Origin: Bacteroidales bacterium
GTDB lineage: Bacteria > Bacteroidota > Bacteroidia > Bacteroidales > Paludibacteraceae
Assembly: GCA_012837935.1 (NCBI GenBank)
Contig: DUQG01000018.1
Coordinates: forward strand, 1-45,619
Direction: 5' to 3'
DNA length: 45,619 nucleotides
Positions within the stretch are counted from its first letter, which is position 1, and every line of letters starts with the position of its first letter. The notes beneath the pieces are model-generated. The model had not been told where the DNA came from and searched no databases. It saw nothing but the letters and a program-made list of their open reading frames with translations. This document shows, one piece after another, positions 16,973-25,600 of the stretch. A program made the position numbers and the translations under genes.

Positions 16973-17791
16973 TTAATCCAATTCCCCACAAACTACAAAA
17001 CAATCCTCAAACATCCCTTCATACTCGGGTCGAGAATCAAAAATCCCGTAAACCGAAGAGCCGGAACCGGACATGGAAGCGTATTTTGCGCCCATTTGGT
17101 AGATTTCTTCTTTTAGTTCTTTGATTTTGGGGAATTTGGCAAAAACGGATGTTTCAAAATCGTTAATCACTTTTTCTTTCCACTCTTCTATCGGAAGTTT
17201 TAGCAGTTCCGGAAGTGATGTTTCCGGTTTTGCGGGTGTTACTCCGGCATACGCATCTGGTGTAGAAACGTGGATGTCGGGTTTTACCAGCAGCAGCCAA
17301 TAACCCTGCAAAGAAAGTTCGATAGGTGTAAATATATTTCCTATTCCTGTAGCAAAAACAGGCTCATTTTGAATAAAAAACGGGCAGTCAGCCCCCAGTT
17401 TAGCAGCTAATTCTTCCAGTTTTTTAGTTGTAATTTTTAGTTCAAAAAGCTCATTTAGCGTTTTGAGCATAAATGCTGCATCTGACGAACCGCCACCCAG
17501 TCCGGCACCAAAAGGGATTTGCTTTAATAGTGAAATATCTACGGGCGGAATTTCGTAGTATTCTTGAATTAGTCGGTAGGTTTTGATAATTAAGTTGTCA
17601 TCTGGGTCGCCACTGATATTGATTCCTGAGTTTGAAAAACTGTAATCCGTACAAGTTTCGGAAGGTTCTACCAACAAAACATCGTGTAGCCCTATCGGAT
17701 AAAAAACTGTTTCTATATTGTGATATCCGTCTTTGCGGCGTTTTACCACATTCAGTCCGATATTTATTTTAGCATTTGGGTAACTTATCAT
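16973..17791 (-). CDS. ispE: 4-diphosphocytidyl-2-C-methyl-D-erythritol kinase
   Basis: IspE phosphorylates CDP-ME in the non-mevalonate (MEP) isoprenoid pathway. The 272-residue protein is a GHMP kinase. It has the substrate-site N-terminus SYPNAKINIGLNVVKRRKDG with DGYHN, the ATP-binding loop PFGAGLGGGSSDAA (about residues 91-104), and the C-terminal GHMP motif MSGSGSSVYGIF. Length matches the family. It is transcribed alone on the minus strand, divergent from dnaB, with a good terminator. The same pathway is represented by ispD at 28784-29452, about 11 kb away and not in the same operon. Confidence 0.95.
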   Translation of the reverse strand: MISYPNAKINIGLNVVKRRKDGYHNIETVFYPIGLHDVLLVEPSETCTDYSFSNSGINISGDPDDNLIIKTYRLIQEYYEIPPVDISLLKQIPFGAGLGGGSSDAAFMLKTLNELFELKITTKKLEELAAKLGADCPFFIQNEPVFATGIGNIFTPIELSLQGYWLLLVKPDIHVSTPDAYAGVTPAKPETSLPELLKLPIEEWKEKVINDFETSVFAKFPKIKELKEEIYQMGAKYASMSGSGSSVYGIFDSRPEYEGMFEDCFVVCGELD

Positions 17792-17909
17792 TATGTGAAA
17801 AAGATTTTTAGAAAATGAAAAAACAAAATTAGCGTAAATATTTTGTATATCAAATGAATATTCTTATTTGTTTATTTCTTGTTGATAGCTTTCCGCACGG
17901 ATATTTTTC

Positions 17910-17935
17910 TTGCCGTTATTAATTTTGTAATTTTG
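17910..17935 (+). promoter_or_regulatory. dnaB promoter with two adjacent -7 elements
   Basis: TAATTTTG occurs twice back to back (17920-17927 and 17928-17935). TTG at 17910-17912 lies 15 bases before the second copy. Leader would be about 18-25 bases. Confidence 0.45.
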
Positions 17936-17959
17936 ACATCCTTTTGAATTAAATAGATT

Positions 17960-19501
17960 ATGGTAGAAAAAAGAACATATAACAGAAAGAAAGTTGAGGA
18001 GACGCCGCTTAGTCCAAATGAGTATGGGAAAATGCCGCCGCAGGCACTTGAGCTTGAGGAAGATGTGTTGGGTGCATTGATGCTTGAGAAAGATGCATAT
18101 ACAATGGTTGCCGATATTCTTAAGTCAGAGTTTTTTTACAAAGAAACCCATCAGAAGATTTTTGATGCGATTGTAGATTTGGGTTTGCACCAAGAACCAA
18201 TTGATATGCACACTGTTACGGAGCAATTGAGAAAGAGAGGAACGCTGGAAGAGGTAGGTGGTCCCTATTTTATTGCACTTTTAACATCGCGTGTGGCGTC
18301 GGCGGCACACTTGCTTTATCACTCGCAAATCATTGTACAGAAGTACATTGCACGTGAGTTGATTCGTATTTCTCGGGAAGTTCAAACGAAAGCCTTTGAT
18401 GAAAAAATGGATGTGGACGACCTAATGCAGGAGGCGGAAACAAGCATTTTCCAACTTACGCAGCAGAATATGAAAAAAGACGTGATACAAATTAATCCGG
18501 TTATCGAAGAAGCACGTGAGCGAATGAAAGATGCTGCCAAAAAACAGGGTGCAAGTGGTTTGCCTTCAGGATTTCATAAATTGGATCAAATAACTTCCGG
18601 TTGGCAGCGTTCCGACTTAATTATTATTGCCGCTCGTCCGGCTATGGGAAAAACGGCTTTTGTGTTATCTATGGCAAAAAACATGGCTGTGGATCGTAAT
18701 ATTCCTATTGCGATTTTCTCGCTTGAAATGGCTAATGTGCAGTTGGTGAATCGCTTACTTATGAATGTATGTAGCTTAAATGGTGAAAAAATAAAGAATG
18801 GACAGTTGACTACAGCGGAATGGGAAAAATTCGACAAAGATGTTACAGCGCTTTACGATGCACCTATCTTTGTGGATGATACGCCAAGTTTGTCTATCAC
18901 AGAATTAAGAAGTAAAGCGCGTAGACTTGTGAAAGAGCATAATATTCAGTGTATTATGATTGACTATTTGCAACTGATGAATGCGGGTGGAATGCCGTAT
19001 GGAAGTAGGGAGCAGGAAGTAAGTATGATTTCTCGTTCGCTGAAAGGCTTGGCGAAAGAGCTTGATATTCCGGTGATTGCACTTTCTCAGCTTAACCGTG
19101 GAGTAGAGGGTCGAACCGGAATTGAAGGAAAAAGACCGCAACTGTCCGATTTGAGGGAATCGGGTGCGATTGAGCAAGATGCAGATATGGTTTGCTTTAT
19201 TCACCGTCCGGAGTACTACGGACATACCGAAGATGGTCACGGAAATATTTTAATTGGAAAGGCTGAAATTATTATTGCGAAGCATAGAAATGGTGCCGTG
19301 GATACTATCGTACTTGATTTTAAAAATACTTACGCTCGTTTTATGAATGAAGGCGAAGATTTCTTGGGAGATGTGCAGCCAAGTTACACAACAGTTGTTT
19401 CCAAGATAAATCAAGATGTAGGAAACTCTACAAACTCACCAATACCACCATTTATGGAAAGTGCGCCACTTCCGGGCAATGATGGTAAAGTGCCGTTTTA
19501 G
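17960..19501 (+). CDS. dnaB: replicative DNA helicase DnaB
   Basis: DnaB is the hexameric 5'-to-3' helicase that unwinds DNA at the replication fork. The 513-residue protein has the N-terminal primase-interacting domain (about 25-130) and a RecA-fold helicase domain. The latter has Walker A ARPAMGKT at residues 225-232, Walker B MIDYLQL at about 333-339, the ALSQLNRGVE motif, and LRESGAIEQDAD with the arginine-finger region. No intein interrupts the helicase motifs. The N-terminal 20 residues (basic, Lys/Arg-rich) and the Pro/Ser-rich C-terminal tail are less conserved. It is a single gene with a strong hairpin directly after the stop. Confidence 0.96.
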   Translation: MVEKRTYNRKKVEETPLSPNEYGKMPPQALELEEDVLGALMLEKDAYTMVADILKSEFFYKETHQKIFDAIVDLGLHQEPIDMHTVTEQLRKRGTLEEVGGPYFIALLTSRVASAAHLLYHSQIIVQKYIARELIRISREVQTKAFDEKMDVDDLMQEAETSIFQLTQQNMKKDVIQINPVIEEARERMKDAAKKQGASGLPSGFHKLDQITSGWQRSDLIIIAARPAMGKTAFVLSMAKNMAVDRNIPIAIFSLEMANVQLVNRLLMNVCSLNGEKIKNGQLTTAEWEKFDKDVTALYDAPIFVDDTPSLSITELRSKARRLVKEHNIQCIMIDYLQLMNAGGMPYGSREQEVSMISRSLKGLAKELDIPVIALSQLNRGVEGRTGIEGKRPQLSDLRESGAIEQDADMVCFIHRPEYYGHTEDGHGNILIGKAEIIIAKHRNGAVDTIVLDFKNTYARFMNEGEDFLGDVQPSYTTVVSKINQDVGNSTNSPIPPFMESAPLPGNDGKVPF

Positions 19502-19502
19502 C

Positions 19503-19550
19503 CAAAGACACAAAAGGACGATTCAAACAAATCGTCCTTTTGTGTCTTTG
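19503..19550. terminator. strong bidirectional terminator after dnaB
   Basis: A perfect 21-bp stem (19503-19523 and 19530-19550) with a 6-base loop (CAAACA) begins 2 bases after the dnaB stop. It stands between convergent dnaB and the MFS gene, so it could serve both. Confidence 0.8.
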
Positions 19551-19551
19551 A

Positions 19552-19579
19552 GTTCAGAGTAGAACAGTAAACGTTAAAC
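19552..19579. repeat. heptamer-period array
   Basis: Degenerate 7-base units GTTCAGA, GTAGAAC, AGTAAAC, GTTAAAC follow one another without gaps between the dnaB terminator and the MFS stop. Confidence 0.4.
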
Positions 19580-19607
19580 ATTTTTGTTCTTTGCTCTTTA
19601 TGTCTAT

Positions 19608-20876
19608 CTATTGATGCGGTTCTGCCTCCCTTTCATGTTTGTATTTGAAGAAAATCATAAACAAAATAGCAACTACCAGTGCATATCCGGCGAATGTCAT
19701 CCAGATGCCCTGCCAATTCTTAACAAGTGTAACAGGGTCTTCAAACCATTTAGCAATTACTTGACCTGCAACAATATTTCCAAGCACTGCTCCCACACCG
19801 TTTGTCATCAACATAAAGAGTCCTTGCGCAGAAGATTGAATCGATTTGTCGGTGTTTTGCTCAACGAATAAAGCACCCGATATGTTGAAAAAATCAAATG
19901 CCATGCCGTATATGATGCATGATGCAATAATCAACACAAATCCTAAAACTGAGTTATCAGCCAGCCCAAACAACCCGAAACGTAGTACCCAAGCTATCAT
20001 GCTGATAACCATCACTTTCTTGATGCCAAAACGCTTCATGAAAAACGGAATAGCCAAGATAAATAATGTTTCAGATATTTGAGAGACAGAAAGAATGATA
20101 GTCGAAAAGTTGTTTATCAATCCTCCCTTTGGGAAAACATTGTTATCTTGCAGGAAACCGTCACCGTATGCGTTGGTAAGTTGCAGAGCGGCTCCCAGCA
20201 ACAAGCTGAAAATAAAGAAAAGAGCCATTTTCTTTTGTTTGAAAAGTACAAACGCCTCCAATCCCAGTTTTTGAACCCAAGTTTGTTTCTGTTCGCCGGA
20301 TTTTTTTTCAGATTTAATAACGGGCAATGCAAAGAATGAAAATATAGACAAGACAAACGCTAAAACAGCCGCAATCACAAAGGAAACTTTTATGCTTTGT
20401 CCAAGTCCCCAATCTTTGGTGAAAAAGTTAGTAATCCACATCGCAACAATAAAGCCGACAGTACCCCAAACCCGGATAGGTGGAAAATGAACAACCGGAT
20501 CTTTTCCGTCGTCTTTTAACACTCTGAAATTGATGGAGTTAGTAAGTCCGATGGTAGGCATGTAGAAGCTCATTGCGATTAATAGCACCCAGAAAAATGC
20601 CACAGGCGAATTGATACTTGGTAAAAACAGCATAGTGGCACCAAAAAGTAGGTGTAAAATAGAATAAACATAGTTAGCTTTCCATTTGTCGGCAATAATT
20701 CCGAATAGCGTCGGCATTATTAACGAAGCAAATCCCATGGTTGAAAATACTAAGCCGAATTGCGCTCCGTTCCACTGTTTTTCAACGAAACCGTAATGGG
20801 CTAATGTCATCATCCATGCTCCCCACACAAAAAATTGCAGGAAGTTCATTACTATTAAACGAAGTTTTGTACTCAT
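19608..20876 (-). CDS. MFS transporter, nucleoside:H+ symporter (NupG/XapB-like)
   Basis: A 422-residue integral inner-membrane protein with about 12 hydrophobic segments. The N-terminus (RLIVMNFLQFFVWGAWMMTL) and the segment PPIRVWGTVGFIVAMW match the nucleoside:proton symporter branch of the major facilitator superfamily. E. coli NupG has the same NFLQFFxWGxW-like beginning. Proteins of this group import nucleosides driven by the proton gradient; Bacteroidetes have several and their actual substrates may be other small molecules. A central cytoplasmic loop (about 190-215, KSEKKSGEQKQTW) divides the two six-helix halves. It is downstream of the DUF151 nuclease gene's stop, from which it is read towards dnaB; nucleoside salvage would suit tdk and ndk elsewhere in the window. 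Confidence 0.82.
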   Translation of the reverse strand: MSTKLRLIVMNFLQFFVWGAWMMTLAHYGFVEKQWNGAQFGLVFSTMGFASLIMPTLFGIIADKWKANYVYSILHLLFGATMLFLPSINSPVAFFWVLLIAMSFYMPTIGLTNSINFRVLKDDGKDPVVHFPPIRVWGTVGFIVAMWITNFFTKDWGLGQSIKVSFVIAAVLAFVLSIFSFFALPVIKSEKKSGEQKQTWVQKLGLEAFVLFKQKKMALFFIFSLLLGAALQLTNAYGDGFLQDNNVFPKGGLINNFSTIILSVSQISETLFILAIPFFMKRFGIKKVMVISMIAWVLRFGLFGLADNSVLGFVLIIASCIIYGMAFDFFNISGALFVEQNTDKSIQSSAQGLFMLMTNGVGAVLGNIVAGQVIAKWFEDPVTLVKNWQGIWMTFAGYALVVAILFMIFFKYKHEREAEPHQ

Positions 20877-20942
20877 AAATGATTGTGATATTGTTTTTTA
20901 AAATAAAATTAATTGAATTGTTGTCCTCAAAAAATTTGGAGC

Positions 20943-20963
20943 TCGAAACCAGAAACTTGAAAC
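20943..20963. repeat. heptamer-period array upstream of the MFS gene
   Basis: Three consecutive 7-base units, TCGAAAC, CAGAAAC and TTGAAAC, lie in the spacer between the nuclease stop and the MFS start. Confidence 0.5.
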
Positions 20964-20969
20964 GTTGCG

Positions 20970-21569
20970 TTATTTTTTCCTTAAACTAATTTCATCTCGT
21001 ATCATTGCCGCAATTTCATATCGCTCTTCTTCAAGCGCATCTTCTAGTAGTTCTTCTAAATCTTGCTCACTGATAGTTTTTATATTTTCCTTAGTAATAT
21101 TGTCTAAATCAATTTGCTTTTGGGCGGGTGTTTGTGCTTTTTCTTCAGCGTCAGCGCCTATTACCGTTCCCACAATATCCAGAATTTCGGAATTTATAAA
21201 TATTGGTGCATTGCTACGAACAGCCAAAGCCACAGCATCTGAGGTGCGAGCATCTATGACTATAGACTTTTCGTTTTGTACAAGGTAGAGTTCAGAATAA
21301 AAAATATCATTTGTCATTTTGTAAATAACAATCTTTATCAACTTGGCATTTAACTCGTTCACAATGCTGTTCATCAAATCATGTGAAAGTGGACGTGGCG
21401 CTTTGGTGTTATTTAGGTGCAAAGCAATGGACTGTGCTTCAGCTTCGCCAATCAAAACAGAAAATCGTCTTTTCATTCCATCCACTTCGCTCATTACCAG
21501 AGAGTAAGTGCCACCCAATGACTGGTTGTAAATCATTCCCGCTATTTGTAGTTCTATCTCGTTAGCCAT
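20970..21569 (-). CDS. bifunctional nuclease family protein (DUF151 plus UVR motif)
   Basis: A cytoplasmic protein of 199 residues. The N-terminal 130 residues form a DUF151 (DNase-RNase, PF02577) domain: GGTYSLVMSEVDGMKRRFSVLIG, then LYLVQNEKSIVIDARTSDAVALAVR, is the conserved block. The last 30 residues (DLEELLEDALEEERYEIAAMIRDEI) match the UVR motif of UvrB/UvrC, which usually mediates protein contacts. Homologues have been reported to degrade DNA and RNA; the physiological role is unclear. The ATG at 21569 is chosen over an upstream start at 21608 because a -7 element (21598-21605) lies inside that longer reading, and the residues from MANEIELQI match the family. Confidence 0.88.
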   Translation of the reverse strand: MANEIELQIAGMIYNQSLGGTYSLVMSEVDGMKRRFSVLIGEAEAQSIALHLNNTKAPRPLSHDLMNSIVNELNAKLIKIVIYKMTNDIFYSELYLVQNEKSIVIDARTSDAVALAVRSNAPIFINSEILDIVGTVIGADAEEKAQTPAQKQIDLDNITKENIKTISEQDLEELLEDALEEERYEIAAMIRDEISLRKK

Positions 21570-21597
21570 TTTGTTTCCTTGTTTTGTTATTAACTCA

Positions 21598-21605
21598 CAA
21601 ATATA
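21598..21605 (-). promoter_or_regulatory. promoter -7 element of the DUF151 nuclease gene
   Basis: TATATTTG is an exact TAnnTTTG match 29 bases upstream of the ATG at 21569. No clear TTG is found 17-23 bases further up. Its position rules out translation from 21608. Confidence 0.5.
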
Positions 21606-21639
21606 CATCTTTTTTTTGATAAATAACGTTGTGGATAAA

Positions 21640-21672
21640 ATCCGGTAGCTGGCTTTAAACCAACTACTGGAT
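21640..21672. repeat. 33-base palindrome, copy 2 (diverged)
   Basis: Same length and core layout as the copy at 12821 (TGGCTTTAAACCA centre, ATCC/GGAT ends), with two mismatches and one G-T wobble between the arms. It lies between the divergent nuclease and smpB genes. Confidence 0.65.
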
Positions 21673-21768
21673 AATTGAATAATAGCAATTAGGTGATTTT
21701 ACGCTGTTTTTCGGTTGGATTATTTTATTCGAAGGGCGAATAATTATGTTTTTGTTTGAAATAATGTG

Positions 21769-21776
21769 TATTTTTG
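21769..21776 (+). promoter_or_regulatory. smpB promoter -7 element
   Basis: TATTTTTG matches TAnnTTTG exactly and lies 24 bases upstream of the ATG at 21800. It would be inside the gene if a more upstream start were used, so it supports the shorter reading. Confidence 0.5.
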
Positions 21777-21799
21777 TGTTCCATAAAAACAAAAGAATA

Positions 21800-22261
21800 A
21801 TGAGAAGAAAGTCCAATATCGTTATAAGAAATAAGCGTGCTACGTTTGATTATGAAATTCTGGATAGGTATGTTGCAGGTATTCAGTTGTTTGGAACTGA
21901 GATTAAGTCTATCCGTGATGGAAAAGCTTCGCTAACCGAAACCTACTGTACTTTTATTAATGATGAACTTTGGGTAAAAAATATGAATATCTCAACCTAT
22001 TTTTTCGGAACTTACAATAACCATGAACCACGTCGCGATAGAAAGTTGCTTTTACAGAGAAAAGAATTGAATAAATTGATGCGTGGAACAAAAGAGACGG
22101 GAAATACAATAATTCCGATTCAATTGTTTATAAATGATAATGGCTTAGCAAAGTTAGAAATAGGTTTGGCTCAAGGCAAGAAGATGTATGACAAACGTCA
22201 AAGTTTGAAAGAAAAAGATGATAAGCGTGAGATGGATAGAGCAAGAAAAGGAAGTTTCTAA
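21800..22261 (+). CDS. smpB: SsrA-binding protein SmpB
   Basis: SmpB binds tmRNA and is required for rescue of stalled ribosomes (trans-translation). The 153-residue protein has the family landmarks: [40 protein letters not shown], the [13 protein letters not shown] segment, and the basic C-terminal tail [22 protein letters not shown] that enters the ribosomal decoding site. The start at 21800 fits known SmpB N-termini and the promoter position; an in-frame start at 21746 adds 18 hydrophobic residues not seen in the family. tmRNA itself is not in the window. A bidirectional terminator follows. Confidence 0.96.
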   Translation: MRRKSNIVIRNKRATFDYEILDRYVAGIQLFGTEIKSIRDGKASLTETYCTFINDELWVKNMNISTYFFGTYNNHEPRRDRKLLLQRKELNKLMRGTKETGNTIIPIQLFINDNGLAKLEIGLAQGKKMYDKRQSLKEKDDKREMDRARKGSF

Positions 22262-22267
22262 ATAGTT

Positions 22268-22300
22268 ACCCATAGCTTGGCTTTAAGCCAGACTGTGGGT
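22268..22300. repeat. 33-base palindrome, copy 3 (diverged)
   Basis: Same 33-base length and core TGGCTTTAAGCCA as copy 1, with ACCC/GGGT ends and one mismatch plus two wobble pairs between arms. It starts 7 bases after the smpB stop. Confidence 0.65.
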
Positions 22301-22310
22301 TTAAAAAAAT

Positions 22311-22345
22311 AAATAAGCCTGCTTGAAATTTAAGCAGGCTTATTT
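22311..22345. terminator. bidirectional terminator between smpB and the M23 peptidase gene
   Basis: A perfect 14-bp stem AAATAAGCCTGCTT with its complement (22311-22324 and 22332-22345), 7-base loop, A/T-rich on both sides. It separates two convergent genes. Confidence 0.8.
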
Positions 22346-22365
22346 ATTATATTCTTTTTATAAAA

Positions 22366-23280
22366 CTATCTAATTCTAAGTCTTTGTCCCGGTCTGATTA
22401 TACTTTTGGAACCTAAACCGTTCAGTTTGCGTAATTTAGAAACAGAAGTACCGTTTCGGGATGCGATACGTGAAAGATTGTCGCCTTTACGAACTTTGTA
22501 GTATTTAGCCAAGCTGGCAGATTTAGCTTTTTGTTGTTGATAACCGAAGTTTTTACGTTTGGTTAGCGTGTAGTTGTCGGCATATACTCTCTTGCTCTCA
22601 AAATTGATAATCGTAGCCGGATTAAATGCATTTCCTATATAACGAGTCTCAAAATGCAAGTGCGGTCCGGTAGAACGTCCGGTGTTTCCGCTAAGTCCCA
22701 GTTGGTCGCCTGCTTTAACAACATCATTTAACTTACAAGTTACTGAGCTTAAATGTGCGTAAATGGTTTCCAATCCGTTGTCATGACGAACTACCACATA
22801 TCTTCCGTAACCGCCCGGTTCGTAGTCAATAATTCTAACTTTACCGCTAAAGGCAGATACAACTTTATTTCCTACTGGAAGTGCAATGTCAATGCCGTGA
22901 TGATAACGATGGCGACGTGGTCCGAATTTGGATGAAACACGACCTACACTAACAGGCATTACAAAGTCAGAAAGATCAATTTTGAATGAATCCGGTAAAC
23001 TGCTTACCGGAACTTTATAAGGATTAACACGTTCGCTGTTCCAAATATCGTCGTAGATGTCACCGGCGGGGTGGTTTTCCATCAAGTCGTCGGTTTCGTC
23101 ATTCAGCAACTCGTTGTAAATGTTTGTGGTATCGGCAGTGGGGATGTTGTATGTTTTGAAAGCTTGTTTAGCAGCGGTTTTCATGTTTCCCGGTGCAGCC
23201 ATCACTTTCACTTGCGCTTCAATGTTATTTAGTGCAATTAAGCTTACTAGTGTAGTAAGAATTAAATGTTTAAACTTCAT
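22366..23280 (-). CDS. LysM-containing M23-family peptidoglycan endopeptidase
   Basis: A 304-residue exported protein with a signal peptide (about residues 1-22). The M23 (LytM/gamma-D-glutamyl) metallopeptidase domain lies at about 110-215 and has the zinc ligands His and Asp in HHGIDIALP and the HLHFE motif. YGRYVVVRHDNGLETIYAHLS is also typical. A single C-terminal LysM domain follows (about 260-304, YYKVRKGDNLSRIASRNGT), which binds peptidoglycan. All metal-binding residues appear intact, so it is probably an active cell-wall hydrolase rather than an EnvC-type regulator. It starts 6 bases after the ndk stop, so it is likely co-transcribed with ndk. Confidence 0.92.
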   Translation of the reverse strand: MKFKHLILTTLVSLIALNNIEAQVKVMAAPGNMKTAAKQAFKTYNIPTADTTNIYNELLNDETDDLMENHPAGDIYDDIWNSERVNPYKVPVSSLPDSFKIDLSDFVMPVSVGRVSSKFGPRRHRYHHGIDIALPVGNKVVSAFSGKVRIIDYEPGGYGRYVVVRHDNGLETIYAHLSSVTCKLNDVVKAGDQLGLSGNTGRSTGPHLHFETRYIGNAFNPATIINFESKRVYADNYTLTKRKNFGYQQQKAKSASLAKYYKVRKGDNLSRIASRNGTSVSKLRKLNGLGSKSIIRPGQRLRIR

Positions 23281-23286
23281 TATTTA

Positions 23287-23748
23287 TTAGATTTCGTCGT
23301 TAGCGTATAAAAATGGTAATGTTAAATGGTTGTAGTTGAAAATCTCTTCTTTCTTAAAAAATCTTTTCAGCTCTTCTTTTGCATTTTCAATAGAGTCAGA
23401 GGTATGTACAATGTTTTCTTGCACACTTACACTAAAATCACCGCGAATAGTTCCCGGCGTAGCATTTCTGCCATTTGTAGCGCCTGTCATGGTGCGAACT
23501 ACCTGAACAGCATCTAAGCCTTCCCAACATGTAGCGATAATGGGGGTAGTCATCATTGCGTCTTTAATGCGTTGAAAGAACGGACGTTCGGAAAGGTGTG
23601 CGTAATGCTCATTAAGGATTTCATCATTCAGTTGCATCATCTTTATCCCTGTGAGTTTTAGACCTTTTTGTTCGAAGCGTTTAATTACTTCGCCAACCAA
23701 TGCACGTTGAAGTGCCGAAGGTTTTAATAGGACAAGGGTTTTTTCCAT
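23287..23748 (-). CDS. ndk: nucleoside diphosphate kinase
   Basis: Ndk transfers the gamma phosphate between nucleoside triphosphates and diphosphates through a phosphohistidine. The 153-residue protein has MEKTLVLLKPSALQRALVGEV at the start and the active-site His115 in NIVHTSDS. The usual family residue after His is Gly; Thr here is a mild variant. The segment GATNGRNATPGTIRGDF is conserved. The ATG at 23748 is chosen because family members start METK-like, whereas the upstream in-frame start at 23781 adds 11 untypical residues. A -7 element lies 44 bases upstream. The M23 peptidase gene follows within 6 bases. Confidence 0.96.
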   Translation of the reverse strand: MEKTLVLLKPSALQRALVGEVIKRFEQKGLKLTGIKMMQLNDEILNEHYAHLSERPFFQRIKDAMMTTPIIATCWEGLDAVQVVRTMTGATNGRNATPGTIRGDFSVSVQENIVHTSDSIENAKEELKRFFKKEEIFNYNHLTLPFLYANDEI

Positions 23749-23791
23749 GGATAATTTAAATGAAAAGGTAATTTTTTGCAAAACAATATTG

Positions 23792-23799
23792 CAAATGTA
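23792..23799 (-). promoter_or_regulatory. ndk promoter -7 element
   Basis: TACATTTG matches TAnnTTTG exactly; no TTG lies at the usual distance upstream. Confidence 0.4.
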
Positions 23800-23952
23800 A
23801 GAATTTAATGTATATAAAGCATTAAGTTTAACTGATTTTGTGAGAATAATTTAGTTTTTTTAAGATTTTAAGTGTTTCTGTATCAGTTTTTAGGGTGAAA
23901 AATCCTAATTTAAGTAAAATTAATTAATGGGTTGTGTTTGTATTTGGTTAAA

Positions 23953-25569
23953 TTATTCGGATAGTTTCAGTTTCTTTCCTATTTCTATTTTATCCAAATC
24001 CGGTGCAAATTCCGTTTCATTTTCAAATCGGATAACATTGTTTCCGGCTTTCAGTTTTACGATAACTGTTTGAGTGCCCACTTGGCTGAAACTACCCGAG
24101 TTGAAGACTTGTGTGGGAACTTCTTTGCCGTTTACGCTTAGTTTGAAAAAGCGGTCTTCGCCACTAAGATAGGAAATGGTGAGCGGATATTTCCCTGATT
24201 TTTTTACAAAAACATCTCTAAATTCAAGGTAGTTTTCAGGATTTCCACCAATGTACTTTACGCCGGATTTTTTTGATGCACCTTGAATTTCGGTTGCTCG
24301 TGCCTGTTCGGGAATCACTTGGGTGTATTTCAAATGACTGAAATTGTGCAAGTAAGCATATTCAGCTTCAAAACAGGTTGGAATAACGTTTTTTCCTTTA
24401 ATGAGTAGCAGCACAGCACTGTGCGCCGGAACTTTGCCGATATAAAAATCAGTAAAATTTCCCAAATCTTTTGCTTGCCAAATATCACGAATGCTTGCTT
24501 TAGACGCTAAATCAATATCAGCAAAATCAACCGTAATATTTGCTTCGTTGTCTGTTCGATTGAAAAGTACGACAGCACGTTCACCGCTTTGTTTACCATT
24601 GAGTTTTTTCGACCAGACTTGTAGCGAATTTCCAAAATCAGAAATCAGTCGTCCTTGTTCGGTCATATCTTGGTTGATGGCGATAGCTTCTTTATTAGTA
24701 ACGATTTCAAGAGTTTGTGGCGAAATTTTTCGTAAATCTGTACCTAGCACAAGCGGTGAAGTAAGCACGCACCAAAGACTCATTTGAGTGCGGTCTTCAT
24801 CGTAAGTCATGCCATTGCCTATTTGCAGCATATCCATATCGTTGTAATGTCCGGGACTCATGTAGGGTGCTAAAAAAGTATTTAAGTCCAAAATATAGGT
24901 CATGCTTCCAAAACTGGGATGAATGTCCCCTGAAATTCGCCAAGAATCCGCCAGTTTTATTACCCAAGTTCCGGGAAAAGTCCAGCGGCAAACATTGAAA
25001 ATATAGTCTGCTGTGCCTGTTTTGTCGATAGCTTGTTTTATTTTGGTGTAATGTGTCTCTTCGTCCAGCTTTAAGTTTTGCTGTGATGCACCGCAGTAAT
25101 CCACTTTTACATAATCGGCATCCCAATTGTTAAAATAGAGCTTCATGTCTTGTTCTTCATGCTCATAAAATCCTACACCAATTCCGCCTAATTCTTTTGT
25201 TTTTTCCCAAATTGATGCGCAGGTGTTTGGACCTGCATCACCGTAAAGTCCAAATTTTAAGCCCTTGCTATGCACATAATCCGCCAGAGCTTTCATCCCA
25301 CTTGGAAATTTATCGGCTTTCACCCGAATGTTGCCATCGGCATCTCGTCCATCAAAGTATCCGTCGTCAATATTTAAATAACGATAACCCGCATCTCGAA
25401 GTCCGGTTGAGACCAATGCGTCTGCATGCGCTTTAATCAATTCTTCATCAATTCGTGCATGAAAGGCATTCCAGGTTGAGAAGCCCATCATAGGTGGTTT
25501 GGGTACTTTTTGAGAAAAAGCGAATAAACTCAGTGTAAGCATAAGTGAAAGGAAAGTAAGTTTTTTCAT
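23953..25569 (-). CDS. GH27 alpha-galactosidase with C-terminal carbohydrate-binding-like domain
   Basis: A 538-residue exported GH27 enzyme, cleaving terminal alpha-galactose with retention. It has a signal peptide (residues 1-19) and a TIM barrel (about 22-300) beginning PPMMGFSTWNAF. The family marks are NIDDGYF and YGDAGPNTCAS, with the nucleophile Asp157 in KVDYC and the acid/base Asp215 in SWRISGDI. A beta-domain follows (about 305-395). The last 140 residues (from FEAEYAYLHNFSH to KIEIGKKL) look like a CBM6/CBM35-type sandwich. No T9SS tail is seen, so periplasmic or outer-membrane-associated location is likelier than T9SS export. It is last in the ispD-acyltransferase-recG run, 31 bases after recG, an unusual place for a glycosidase. 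Confidence 0.92.
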   Translation of the reverse strand: MKKLTFLSLMLTLSLFAFSQKVPKPPMMGFSTWNAFHARIDEELIKAHADALVSTGLRDAGYRYLNIDDGYFDGRDADGNIRVKADKFPSGMKALADYVHSKGLKFGLYGDAGPNTCASIWEKTKELGGIGVGFYEHEEQDMKLYFNNWDADYVKVDYCGASQQNLKLDEETHYTKIKQAIDKTGTADYIFNVCRWTFPGTWVIKLADSWRISGDIHPSFGSMTYILDLNTFLAPYMSPGHYNDMDMLQIGNGMTYDEDRTQMSLWCVLTSPLVLGTDLRKISPQTLEIVTNKEAIAINQDMTEQGRLISDFGNSLQVWSKKLNGKQSGERAVVLFNRTDNEANITVDFADIDLASKASIRDIWQAKDLGNFTDFYIGKVPAHSAVLLLIKGKNVIPTCFEAEYAYLHNFSHLKYTQVIPEQARATEIQGASKKSGVKYIGGNPENYLEFRDVFVKKSGKYPLTISYLSGEDRFFKLSVNGKEVPTQVFNSGSFSQVGTQTVIVKLKAGNNVIRFENETEFAPDLDKIEIGKKLKLSE

Positions 25570-25600
25570 GGGTTTTTAAGGTGTTTTTATATTTTTGATG

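Noticed and set aside
18600-19200. Intein in dnaB
   Set aside because: Walker A, Walker B and the C-terminal motifs lie at normal spacing in a 513-residue protein.
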